A stretch of DNA of 6,722 nucleotides from Spirochaetaceae bacterium (GTDB lineage: Bacteria; Spirochaetota; Spirochaetia; Treponematales; Breznakiellaceae). Under the pieces are notes generated by a model, which searched no databases, was not told the DNA's origin, and saw only the letters and a program-made list of their open reading frames with translations. How positions within the stretch are numbered: position 1 is the stretch's first letter; each line of letters begins with the position of its first letter. The DNA lies in NCBI GenBank assembly GCA_031265025.1, contig JAISDF010000238.1:1-6722 (forward strand), read 5' to 3'. The translations under genes and the position numbers were made by a program. Below are positions 1 through 5,917 of the stretch, piece by piece.

Positions 1-584
1 ACCCGGTCGGCGAAGATTTCCATGCGGCGCTGGGTAACAAAGTGGTTGAGGGTTTCCCTGGTCTGGGCAACGCTCATGCCGGCCCAGTGGGCCACATCAT
101 CAACAGTGGTTTTGAATTCCCTGCGTTCGGTTGATTTATCTATGTTGGTCTGGGTCTCGTCAAGCATGAGAAACACATCGGCAAGTTTTGCCTGGTCGTC
201 GTCCAGGGTAAGTATCATAAAACGGCGTTTTGAGTCGTATATGCGCTTGGTGAACATCTTGAGGAGTTTGAGGGCTATCTGGGGATTTCCCAGCATGAGT
301 ATCTCGAAATTCTGACTGTTGAATTCCAGCACCTTGACCACATCCAGGGCTATGGCCGTGGCTGAGCGGGGGGAGTTTTCCAGGATGGCCATTTCGCCGA
401 ACATCTCCGAAGGCTGGAGTATGTCCAGGGTCTTTTCCACATCACCGATGATTTTGACAAGTTCCACCCGGCCTGACTGAATCAGGTAAAAGGTGTCGCC
501 GGGTTCAAATTCTGAAAAAATCATTTCGCCGGCCTGGTATATTTTCGCGAAACGGCTGAAGGCCGCAAGATCCATGCCCGCCAC
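1..584 (-). CDS. Crp/Fnr-family transcriptional regulator (CNB + winged HTH), 3' end missing
   Basis: Probable DNA-binding regulator that responds to a cyclic nucleotide. Only its first 194 codons are present; the gene leaves the window at base 1. Residues about 8-110 form a CNB beta-roll with the motif AGEMIFSEFEPGD and an intact phosphate-binding cassette: G63-E64 then P72-R73-S74-A75-T76, i.e. the Glu and Arg that hold ribose and phosphate in Crp. A long dimerisation helix follows (about 97-140). Residues about 158-190 form a Crp-type helix-turn-helix with recognition helix near SVAQTRETLNHF. Crp proteins are about 210 residues, so little is missing. I chose the GTG at 584 because GGAGG lies 7 bases upstream; the in-frame ATG at 575 would be 16 bases from it. 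It is the third gene of the minus-strand operon, 2 bases after the CNB-TPR gene, so translational coupling is likely. Ligand (cAMP, another nucleotide, or none) and targets are unknown. Confidence 0.88.
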   Translation of the reverse strand, partial: MAGMDLAAFSRFAKIYQAGEMIFSEFEPGDTFYLIQSGRVELVKIIGDVEKTLDILQPSEMFGEMAILENSPRSATAIALDVVKVLEFNSQNFEILMLGNPQIALKLLKMFTKRIYDSKRRFMILTLDDDQAKLADVFLMLDETQTNIDKSTERREFKTTVDDVAHWAGMSVAQTRETLNHFVTQRRMEIFADR

Positions 585-586
585 CG

Positions 587-1597
587 CTATGCCTCCAATG
601 CTTTAAGGGCCCGCTTGGCCTTGATATGGGTTGCCGAATCCTCGTTGGCTGTCAAAGAAAGTATTTTCTTGTAGAACATGGCCGCCTGGTCCCTGTTGCC
701 CCGCTTTTCGTAGGACTGCCCCATAAAGAACAGGGCGTCGCCAAGGTCGGGGTGTTTGGGATACTTTGCTATCATCAGGGTATAATGTTTGATACAGTCT
801 TCGTATTTTCCCAAAAGATAAAGGCAGCGTCCTATCTCATAGACGCTCTTTGCCGTATATTCAGGCTCGGCATTGGCATCCTCAATTTTTTTGAATGAAA
901 GGTATGCCTGCTGGTATTTTTCCTGGGAGATGAGGCTTACCGCGTCATAGTAGGCCTTGGCCGTATCGGACATATCGCCGTCCTGGCCCTGGGGGGAAGG
1001 CCCCGCGTGCGGAGACATTGCCTCGGGGCCGCCCGGCGCCGGACCCTTGCCGTTCCCGTAGCGGAGCAGGGAAGTCTCGGCCACTTCCAGGAACTTGGCA
1101 GCCTGGGCGGCGTTGCGGCCCGATGGATAATAGGTAAGGTAGCGGCCAAAAACATACTTGGCCTGGGAAAAACGCTTGTTCTTCAGGTAATACTGGCCTA
1201 CGTTGAAAAGTCCCCCTTCGGAATTCCGGGTTTCTTCCTTTTCCATCAGGTTTGAAACCTGTTTATGGAGGCGCCTGAGCTGGTTGGAAAATACCTTGAG
1301 CATCTTCATGACGATTCTGGTATTTGCCATGGCCATCTTTTCAAATTCAGGAACCGTAAAGGCCACCAGGGAACTGTCCTGCATGGCTACGGCGTTTTCT
1401 TCCCGGGGATAACGGCCAAGGGCGGATTTGACGCCGAAGAATTCCCCCGGCTGCACCGGATCGTGTATGTCTTCTCCGGTTTCAATATCCTGATAGGCAA
1501 GGTTTACCTTTCCCTGCTGGAGTATATACACCAGTTCCGCGGCATCGCCCTGAAAGTAAATGAGAGAACCTGCTCTGTATTGCAGCGCTTTGGGCAT
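587..1597 (-). CDS. CNB-domain protein fused to tetratricopeptide repeats, no HTH
   Basis: A 336-residue protein of unknown exact role, probably a cytoplasmic scaffold or signalling adaptor. Residues about 5-115 are a CNB beta-roll plus C-helix. The cassette is degenerate: aligned with the downstream Crp-like protein, GEMAILENSPRSAT becomes GVKSALGRYPREEN. The Arg (R65) stays but the binding Glu is V56, and two acidic residues (E66, E67) sit where Ser-Ala should be, so canonical cNMP binding is doubtful. Residues about 127-173 look like one TPR (GQYYLKNKRFSQAKYVF). A Gly/Pro/Ser-rich linker spans about 182-210. Residues about 213-335 carry further TPRs (YEIGRCLYLLGKYEDCIKHY, FFMGQSYEKRGNRDQAAMFY) resembling the CpoB/BamD type. 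No signal peptide is seen. I chose the ATG at 1597: AGGAAGG lies 6 bases upstream, and the longer reading to 1672 would overlap the amidohydrolase. It lies 19 bases after the amidohydrolase and 2 before the Crp-like gene. Confidence 0.85.
   Translation of the reverse strand: MPKALQYRAGSLIYFQGDAAELVYILQQGKVNLAYQDIETGEDIHDPVQPGEFFGVKSALGRYPREENAVAMQDSSLVAFTVPEFEKMAMANTRIVMKMLKVFSNQLRRLHKQVSNLMEKEETRNSEGGLFNVGQYYLKNKRFSQAKYVFGRYLTYYPSGRNAAQAAKFLEVAETSLLRYGNGKGPAPGGPEAMSPHAGPSPQGQDGDMSDTAKAYYDAVSLISQEKYQQAYLSFKKIEDANAEPEYTAKSVYEIGRCLYLLGKYEDCIKHYTLMIAKYPKHPDLGDALFFMGQSYEKRGNRDQAAMFYKKILSLTANEDSATHIKAKRALKALEA
592..596 (-). promoter_or_regulatory. Ribosome binding site (GGAGG) for the Crp-like gene
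   Basis: GGAGG on the minus strand, inside the last codons of the preceding gene, 7 bases before the GTG at 584. It decides the GTG start over the ATG at 575. Confidence 0.7.
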
Positions 1598-1603
1598 CCC
1601 GTT

Positions 1604-1610
1604 CCTTCCT
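1604..1610 (-). promoter_or_regulatory. Ribosome binding site (AGGAAGG) for the CNB-TPR gene
   Basis: AGGAAGG on the minus strand, 6 bases before the ATG at 1597, lying within the short gap and the end of the amidohydrolase gene. It supports the internal Met as the true start rather than the longer reading. Confidence 0.7.
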
Positions 1611-1616
1611 GCACCC

Positions 1617-2873
1617 TTACCGACGCGGGGCGGTTTCTGTTCCGCCCTCAGGTTCAAAGGGGAGATAATCAAGGACTTTCTTAAAACCTATCTTTTTCCG
1701 CGCTTCGGCATAGAGACGGGCCGGATCGCCGATAACAAACATGGGCCTTCCCGCAACCGTTATGACAGTATATCCTTCCGGGAGTTCTCCGCCCAGGAGA
1801 TCGAGAAAGCGCATTTCGCCGTAAAGCGGTTTACCGGCCAGGGTAAGGAGCTCTATGTCTTCCATTTCGGCGGACACGAGGTTTTCATACGGATTACTGT
1901 GCTTTCCCTTAAGTACCAATATATCACCCAGTTTGCCGTTTTCAAGGGAACCGAGCTTTTTATCCACCCAGAAGGCCCTGGCCGCGTTGATGGTGACCAT
2001 CTCAAAGATCAGTTTTGGCGGCAGGTCGCGTCCGTACATGTTCCGGTACAGGTCCCGGTCGTATTTTATTTCGGCCAGGAGATTGGCGGTCCCGGTAGCC
2101 GACGAATCGGTCCCTATGGTTACGTTAATCCCCGCCTTGATCATTTTTCGTATCTTGCAGGTAACATTGAACATGAACTTGTTGGAAAAACCGCACCAGG
2201 CAACGCTGGCTCCGGCCCTGGCAACTTCGGCTATATCCTCATCGCTGAACCCTATACAGTGAATAAGCAGGCTGTGTTTATCCAGAACCTTGAGCTTTTT
2301 CAGGTACTGCACGCCGCCCATGGCTTCGGTCTCAAAGCCTTCGGCCAAATGGGTTATGAAGGGCCAGTGATTTTCCACAGCCCTCCGGTGTTCCACCTCA
2401 ATGCCGTCGCCCCATTTAAGGTCGTAGGAAGACGCCTCATGGGCAAGGCCGTATTCGAGTATGGCCCGTATGGGCAGGGTAGGCAGTATGTCCTTGTTTA
2501 TGGCCTGGGGAAAATGATCATTGACCGTGGTAACGCCCGAAAAAAGGCACTTGTACCCCGAAAACGAGTACAGTTCGGCCCTGGTCAGTTTGGACCGCTC
2601 GGTAAATGTTTCGGAGGCCTTGAGATCATTGTCCCAGGGCAGCCAGGTAAGGTAGAATTCCCCGGCTTTGGGTCCGACAGCGGGGCGGTAATTGCCCTGA
2701 AGATGATCGTGAGTATTGATGAGGGCAGGGTATACAAACGACTCTTTACGCAGGTCGATTTCAAGGGGAAAGCCCGCGCCGCTTATCTTCCCGTTTTGTA
2801 CGGAAATATTGCCGGTAACGGCCTTCCTGCCGGGGCTGACAAGTATCCCTCTTTTTAACGTGTATTTTGACAA
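1617..2873 (-). CDS. Amidohydrolase-superfamily enzyme (ATZ/TRZ/chlorohydrolase-like deaminase)
   Basis: A 418-residue metal-dependent hydrolase, probably a cytoplasmic deaminase or hydrolase of the COG0402 type (5'-methylthioadenosine/S-adenosylhomocysteine, guanine or s-triazine deaminases). Visible motifs in order: H55-x-H57 in INTHDHLQGN (metal, strand 1); H175 and E178 in THLAEG (metal His and catalytic Glu); H205 in IHCIGFSDEDI (strand 6); FSN at 229-231, where relatives have a Pro-x-Ser-Asn motif; D256 in IGTDSSATG (metal Asp, strand 8). The LGSLENGKLGDILVL segment near 308-322 is the returning N/C-terminal sandwich. The set is complete, so the enzyme should be active. The stretch after about residue 345 is long and ends in a charged tail. 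The start is TTG at 2873: a stop lies seven codons upstream (2892-2894), no ATG lies between, and AAGGA is 10 bases upstream. It is first in the operon with two CNB proteins, so its expression may be tied to their signal. The substrate cannot be told. Confidence 0.85.
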   Translation of the reverse strand: MSKYTLKRGILVSPGRKAVTGNISVQNGKISGAGFPLEIDLRKESFVYPALINTHDHLQGNYRPAVGPKAGEFYLTWLPWDNDLKASETFTERSKLTRAELYSFSGYKCLFSGVTTVNDHFPQAINKDILPTLPIRAILEYGLAHEASSYDLKWGDGIEVEHRRAVENHWPFITHLAEGFETEAMGGVQYLKKLKVLDKHSLLIHCIGFSDEDIAEVARAGASVAWCGFSNKFMFNVTCKIRKMIKAGINVTIGTDSSATGTANLLAEIKYDRDLYRNMYGRDLPPKLIFEMVTINAARAFWVDKKLGSLENGKLGDILVLKGKHSNPYENLVSAEMEDIELLTLAGKPLYGEMRFLDLLGGELPEGYTVITVAGRPMFVIGDPARLYAEARKKIGFKKVLDYLPFEPEGGTETAPRR

Positions 2874-2883
2874 TTTAGGACCG

Positions 2884-2890
2884 TCCTTCC
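2884..2890 (-). promoter_or_regulatory. Ribosome binding site (GGAAGGA) for the amidohydrolase
   Basis: GGAAGGA on the minus strand, 10 bases before the TTG at 2873. It sits close to the predicted transcript 5' end (about 2895) and supports the non-ATG start. A small palindrome, GGACCGTCC (2878-2886), overlaps it. Confidence 0.55.
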
Positions 2891-2901
2891 TCTAGTACCT
2901 T

Positions 2902-2930
2902 ATTTTATGGCGCAGAGACGAATCAGTCAA
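2902..2930 (-). promoter_or_regulatory. Sigma70-type promoter for the minus-strand operon
   Basis: On the minus strand TTGACT (-35, bases 2930-2925), a 17-base spacer, then TAAAAT (-10, bases 2907-2902). One mismatch each to TTGACA and TATAAT with ideal spacing. The predicted start is near 2895, giving a leader of about 22 bases before the TTG at 2873. This is from sequence only; no transcript data. Confidence 0.6.
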
Positions 2931-2943
2931 CGATCTGACAGCC

Positions 2944-2972
2944 CCCTTCTTTTGAATTTCGGCAAAAAAGGG
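2944..2972. repeat. Imperfect inverted repeat between the divergent promoters
   Basis: CCCTT (2944-2948), a one-base bulge, TTTT (2950-2953), a 10-base loop, then AAAAAAGGG (2964-2972): nine pairable bases per arm. It lies between the two divergent promoters, just upstream of the plus-strand -35. It could be a protein-binding palindrome or chance; there is no U-tract in the right place for a terminator of either arm. Confidence 0.3.
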
Positions 2973-2976
2973 TGAT

Positions 2977-3005
2977 TTGTACAGTATGGTTCTTTATTTT
3001 ATCAT
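2977..3005 (+). promoter_or_regulatory. Sigma70-type promoter candidate for the plus-strand operon
   Basis: TTGTAC (2977-2982), a 17-base spacer, then TATCAT (3000-3005). The surrounding sequence is AT-rich, unlike the genes. A transcript start near 3012 gives a leader of about 26 bases to the ATG at 3038. It also rules out the in-frame GTG at 2972 as start, because that codon would lie upstream of the promoter. Confidence 0.45.
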
Positions 3006-3037
3006 ACTATGGTAAACTTGTCAGGTCAAATATAGTT

Positions 3038-3943
3038 ATGATAGATTTACATACCCATTCAAACGCTTCTGACGGTACGTTAAGCCCCACAGACCTTGTT
3101 GAGGCGGCCAGGGATCAAGGCCTTTCCGCCCTTGCCCTGACCGATCACGACACCATAGGCGGCCTTGAGGAGGCCGGGGAACGGGCCCGGAAATGCGGGC
3201 TCAAGTTTATACCCGGCGTGGAATTCGAGATAAACTGGGTTCAAAAAGGCGGTTCCAAGCATCCGGTTGAGTGTCCCGGAGAGAACCCGGCGGAAATTCC
3301 CCCGGAATACCCGGCGCGGGGCGTTTTTCACCTTCTGGGCCTCGGCCTGAGCAGGCCGGGCAGGGCTTTCGCGGAGGCCGTAGAGGAACTGGTCCGGCTC
3401 AGGGAAAAGAGAAACAGACAGATATTGAGCATAATGGAAGAAATGAACATTCATGGTGATTATGAGGACATCAAAAAATACTCAGGCGGCAGCGTGGTAG
3501 GCAGGCCCCATTTCGCGTCCTTTCTTATCGAAAAAAAACTTGCCGGTAACGTCCAGCAGGCCTTTGCCAAATACCTTGCCAAGGGGAGGCCCCTTTTTGT
3601 CCCCAGGGACGCGCTGGATCTTGACCGGGCCCTGGCCCTCATCCATGACGCCGGCGGCAAGGCTGTCCTGGCCCACCCGCTGTCGCTGTATGTTTCCTGG
3701 GGCCGGCTGCCCGGCCTGCTCCGTTCATGGAAAGACAGGGGCCTTGACGGGATTGAAGCCTGGCATCCTACGGCCAGGGAAAGGGCCGCCATGCGTCTTG
3801 AGGAACTGGGAAGGTCTCTGGGCCTTTTCATCACCGCGGGCAGTGATTTTCACGGCGCTTCCCGGCTTGAGCGCAGGCTTGGGTACACCGCCGGAAACAG
3901 GAAGATCGACGACCGGTTTCTTGATGAACTGGGAATTGAATAA
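3038..3943 (+). CDS. PHP-domain phosphoesterase (YciV / RNase AM-like)
   Basis: A 301-residue metal-dependent phosphoesterase, cytoplasmic. Family members act as 5'-3' exoribonucleases (RNase AM) or on nucleoside 3',5'-bisphosphates; which applies here cannot be read. All metal-site motifs are present in order: H5-x-H7 in IDLHTH, D12, D36-H37-D38 in LTDHD, E62 in PGVE, H98 in FHLLGL, R156 and H158 in GRPHFA, H213 in LAHP, H243 in AWHP, D270 and H272 in GSDFHG. Length is close to the family norm of about 290. Unusual is a Pro/Glu/Lys-rich insertion at about 66-94, between the GVE strand and FHLLGL, where I expect a short loop. The ATG at 3038 starts the protein directly at the PHP motif, as in relatives. 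The ribosome site is weak (AGG, 12 bases upstream). It is the first gene of the plus-strand operon. Confidence 0.9.
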   Translation: MIDLHTHSNASDGTLSPTDLVEAARDQGLSALALTDHDTIGGLEEAGERARKCGLKFIPGVEFEINWVQKGGSKHPVECPGENPAEIPPEYPARGVFHLLGLGLSRPGRAFAEAVEELVRLREKRNRQILSIMEEMNIHGDYEDIKKYSGGSVVGRPHFASFLIEKKLAGNVQQAFAKYLAKGRPLFVPRDALDLDRALALIHDAGGKAVLAHPLSLYVSWGRLPGLLRSWKDRGLDGIEAWHPTARERAAMRLEELGRSLGLFITAGSDFHGASRLERRLGYTAGNRKIDDRFLDELGIE

Positions 3944-3955
3944 CGTTGTTATTCA
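3937..3955 (+). repeat. Perfect hairpin across the PHP stop codon
   Basis: TGAATAAC, a GTT loop, then GTTATTCA: 8 perfect base pairs including the TAA stop, in the 33-base gap before the permease gene. It is AT-rich and is followed by ACTATTTGAAGGGG, not a T-tract, so it is not a usual rho-independent terminator. It may be an mRNA stability or processing element, or chance. Confidence 0.4.
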
Positions 3956-3962
3956 CTATTTG

Positions 3963-3968
3963 AAGGGG
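3963..3968 (+). promoter_or_regulatory. Ribosome binding site (AAGGGG) for the permease gene
   Basis: AAGGGG 8 bases before the GTG at 3977. It supports this GTG over the internal ATG at codon 14. Confidence 0.55.
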
Positions 3969-3976
3969 TAATTGCA

Positions 3977-4909
3977 GTGGTCATTGCCAGCCAGCTTTTG
4001 GTACTTTTCTTGCTCATGCTCTCGGGCTTTATTCTCTCTAAAACAGGAACCCTGGGCCGCCAGGCGGCGCCGGCTTTTTCATCGCTGGTAATGAATTTTG
4101 CCATGCCCTGCCTGATTGTCGTTTCTTTGCAGAGGCCCTTTTCCCCGGACATGCTGGGCCTGGCCGGAAAGACCCTGGGCATTTCCTTTCTTGTATACGG
4201 CCTTTCGGCGCTGCTGACGGTTTTTTACCCCAGCCTGCTCGGTCTTAAAGGTGAACAGCGGGACATACACCGTTATGCCCTGATATTTTCGAACTGCGCC
4301 TTTATAGGGATTCCCGTGGTGGAGATGGTCATGGGAAGGGAATACCTTTTTCAGCTTACCATATACAATGTTCCCTTCAACCTTTTTTCGTTTTCCCTGG
4401 GCGCATGGCTCATCACCAGAAAGCGGGACAGTTCCTTTGCCCTGTCGTACAGGACCTTTGTAAGCCCCTGCATCATCGCCTCGGTACTGGGCTTCATCCT
4501 ATTTTTGTTTTCGGTTTCCCTGCCCGATACGCTGTACCGGGGCCTTAAAATGGCCGGGGACATGACCAGCCCCCTCTCGACCCTGGTCATAGGCATGAAT
4601 CTCGCGGGAACAGCCTGGCGCGGCATCCTGGGCCGGTGGCAGCTTTATGTTACCTCGCTGGCGCGGATAGCGGTCATGCCCCTGATCGTCGTCCTGCTCC
4701 TGTACCTTGCCGGGGTCCGGGGCGCCGCCCTGGTGATGCCGGCTCTTATCGCCGCCATGCCTGTGGCTGCCAGCACCACCCTGATTACCTCGGCCTTTGG
4801 CGGGGACATCCATGAATCAGGCGCCCTGGTTCTTCTTTCGACCCTGTTTTCGGCGCTGTCGCTGCCCCTTGCCGCGCTTGTTATCTATAGATTAGCCGGT
4901 TCTTTTTAG
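3977..4909 (+). CDS. Auxin efflux carrier (AEC) family transporter
   Basis: A 310-residue inner-membrane permease. About ten hydrophobic segments are visible, near residues 3-22, 32-50, 66-88, 98-119, 127-147, 160-180, 195-213, 222-245, 247-270 and 283-305, in the two-times-five arrangement of AEC and related BART-type carriers. Family signatures: NCAFIGIPVVEMVMG (106-120; relatives have N-x-x-F-x-G-x-P), SPLSTLVIGMNLA (198-210) and MPVAASTTLITSAFGGD (261-277), with helix-breaking P113 and P262. Bacterial AEC members move organic anions such as malate or malonate by secondary transport; the substrate here is unknown. The length is normal and the protein complete. It starts at GTG 3977 with AAGGGG 8 bases upstream. 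It lies 33 bases after the PHP gene and 15 before the first CNB-GGDEF gene, so co-transcription is likely. It may export or import a metabolite connected with the divergent amidohydrolase, but that is speculation. Confidence 0.88.
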   Translation: MVIASQLLVLFLLMLSGFILSKTGTLGRQAAPAFSSLVMNFAMPCLIVVSLQRPFSPDMLGLAGKTLGISFLVYGLSALLTVFYPSLLGLKGEQRDIHRYALIFSNCAFIGIPVVEMVMGREYLFQLTIYNVPFNLFSFSLGAWLITRKRDSSFALSYRTFVSPCIIASVLGFILFLFSVSLPDTLYRGLKMAGDMTSPLSTLVIGMNLAGTAWRGILGRWQLYVTSLARIAVMPLIVVLLLYLAGVRGAALVMPALIAAMPVAASTTLITSAFGGDIHESGALVLLSTLFSALSLPLAALVIYRLAGSF

Positions 4910-4910
4910 C

Positions 4911-4916
4911 TATACT
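4911..4916 (+). promoter_or_regulatory. Possible -10 element upstream of the first CNB-GGDEF gene
   Basis: TATACT in the 15-base gap after the permease. The sequence 17 bases upstream is TAGATT (4888-4893), a poor -35. If used, transcription would start near 4923 and the message would be almost leaderless, which would fit the lack of a good ribosome site before the ATG at 4925. Weak evidence. Confidence 0.2.
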
Positions 4917-4924
4917 TAACGGGT

Positions 4925-5917
4925 ATGCTGGACACCACCCCGATAGGACAGGCAGAACTATTTTCCACCATGCTGGATAATGAGCTTACCTATATTTATT
5001 CCCGGTCCGGGATACTGCAGCTCCGTTCCGGCGGCCGGCTTTTTTCCGCCGGGGACAAGGCCGACCGTTTTTACCTGCTCCAGTCGGGGGGCATACGGGT
5101 TTTCAAGACCCGCTCTGACGGCGGCGAGGACGAGATGGCCCGGTATGAGAGCGGGGATACCGTAGGGGATTTTGACTTTGCCCGCCGGGGAATTTACGAC
5201 GCCTCGGCCTGCGCTACCTGCGACACGGTGCTCATTGTTTTTCCCGGCGTGGGGCTTACCATGGACATTCTGGCCGCCGAATCGCCCAATATTGTGGCGA
5301 GGATACTCCTCAATTCCATCATGATGATTACTTCCCGCATCAAGTCGACCCAAAAAATTTATATCGAAAACAGTTCCTGGGTTCAGGAACTGCGCCGCCA
5401 GGCCTATGAAGATCCGGGAACCGGGCTCTGGAAGCAGTCGTTTCTTTTTGATGAAATCAACCGTATTCTTGAGGACCCCACCGCCCTCATCATGATCAAG
5501 CCGGACCGTTTCAAGATACTGGTTGATTCCCGTGGACATGGGGCGGGAGACGAAGCCATGGTGCGTATCGCCATGGTACTCAAGAACATTAACCGCCGCA
5601 TAGGCAGGGGCTGGGCCCTGCGCTTCAAGAGCAATGAGGCCGGAATCCTTATCAACAAGTGCGGCGCTTCTTCGGCGGAAAAAATCGCCCGGGAGATATA
5701 CAGCGCGGTCTCCTCCCTGGACCCCGTTCCTCCAAGCGGGGAACTTGCGGCCTTTCCCTTTTCCTGCACCGTCTCCTATGCCCTGTGGCCCGGCGATGAG
5801 CCTGTATGGGACGCCCTTTTTCAGGGCAACTACGGCCTCCTGCTTGACACCTGGAAGAACGGGGGCAACAGGATAGTCAGGTATGCAAAGGCGCTTTCCA
5901 AAGAGGCGGCGACATGA
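4925..5917 (+). CDS. CNB-GGDEF protein with both domains degenerate (pseudo-diguanylate cyclase)
   Basis: A 330-residue cytoplasmic signalling protein, probably catalytically dead. Residues about 12-110 are a CNB domain (RLFSAGDKADRFYLLQSGG). Its cassette reads GDFDFARRGIYDASA at 81-95, so the ribose Glu is D82 and the phosphate Arg is Y91. Residues about 155-322 keep a GGDEF fold: DPGTGL (163-168) for D-x-LTGL, a closing KNGGNRIV (311-318), and GHGAGD (204-209). Compared with PleD, the metal Asp327 is K192 (MIKPDRFK), the nucleotide-contact Asn335 is V200, and GGEEF is KSNEA (235-239), where the catalytic acid is N237. No RxxD inhibitory site is seen. Synthesis of c-di-GMP is very unlikely; it may sense a nucleotide or regulate a partner. 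The start at 4925 lacks a good ribosome site. It is supported by alignment with the next protein, which shares LF-x-x-M (here 12-16) and residues before it. The stop overlaps the next start by 4 bases. Confidence 0.85.
   Translation: MLDTTPIGQAELFSTMLDNELTYIYSRSGILQLRSGGRLFSAGDKADRFYLLQSGGIRVFKTRSDGGEDEMARYESGDTVGDFDFARRGIYDASACATCDTVLIVFPGVGLTMDILAAESPNIVARILLNSIMMITSRIKSTQKIYIENSSWVQELRRQAYEDPGTGLWKQSFLFDEINRILEDPTALIMIKPDRFKILVDSRGHGAGDEAMVRIAMVLKNINRRIGRGWALRFKSNEAGILINKCGASSAEKIAREIYSAVSSLDPVPPSGELAAFPFSCTVSYALWPGDEPVWDALFQGNYGLLLDTWKNGGNRIVRYAKALSKEAAT
5901..5906 (+). promoter_or_regulatory. Ribosome binding site (AAGAGG) for the second CNB-GGDEF gene
   Basis: AAGAGG inside the end of the preceding gene, 7 bases before the ATG at 5914. 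With the 4-base ATGA overlap it suggests coupled translation of the two paralogues. Confidence 0.6.

Noticed and set aside
1598..1672. N-terminal extension of the CNB-TPR protein by 25 residues
   Set aside because: It would overlap the amidohydrolase end and has no support, whereas the ATG at 1597 has a strong ribosome site and matches the start of the CNB fold.
1560..2858. Long open frame on the plus strand opposite the amidohydrolase
   Set aside because: It lies antisense to a gene with complete catalytic motifs. Its translation shows no recognisable domain, and it comes from the codon bias of the real gene.
2944..2972. Inverted repeat with A and T tracts as a rho-independent terminator
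   Set aside because: It lies between two divergent promoters, where no upstream transcript needs to end, and the stem is AT-rich and bulged.
3009..3035. Eight-codon ATG-to-TAG frame just before the PHP start, a possible leader peptide
   Set aside because: It overlaps the predicted transcript start, has no ribosome site, and its sequence holds no regulatory codon run.
2972..3037. GTG start giving the PHP protein 22 more residues
   Set aside because: The region is AT-rich and contains the promoter candidate. The PHP motif begins right after the ATG at 3038, as in relatives.
4925..5917. The first CNB-GGDEF gene as a decaying pseudogene
   Set aside because: The frame is uninterrupted, the fold is kept to the last GGDEF motif, and the overlap with the next gene is intact. 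Loss is confined to functional residues, which fits a pseudoenzyme.
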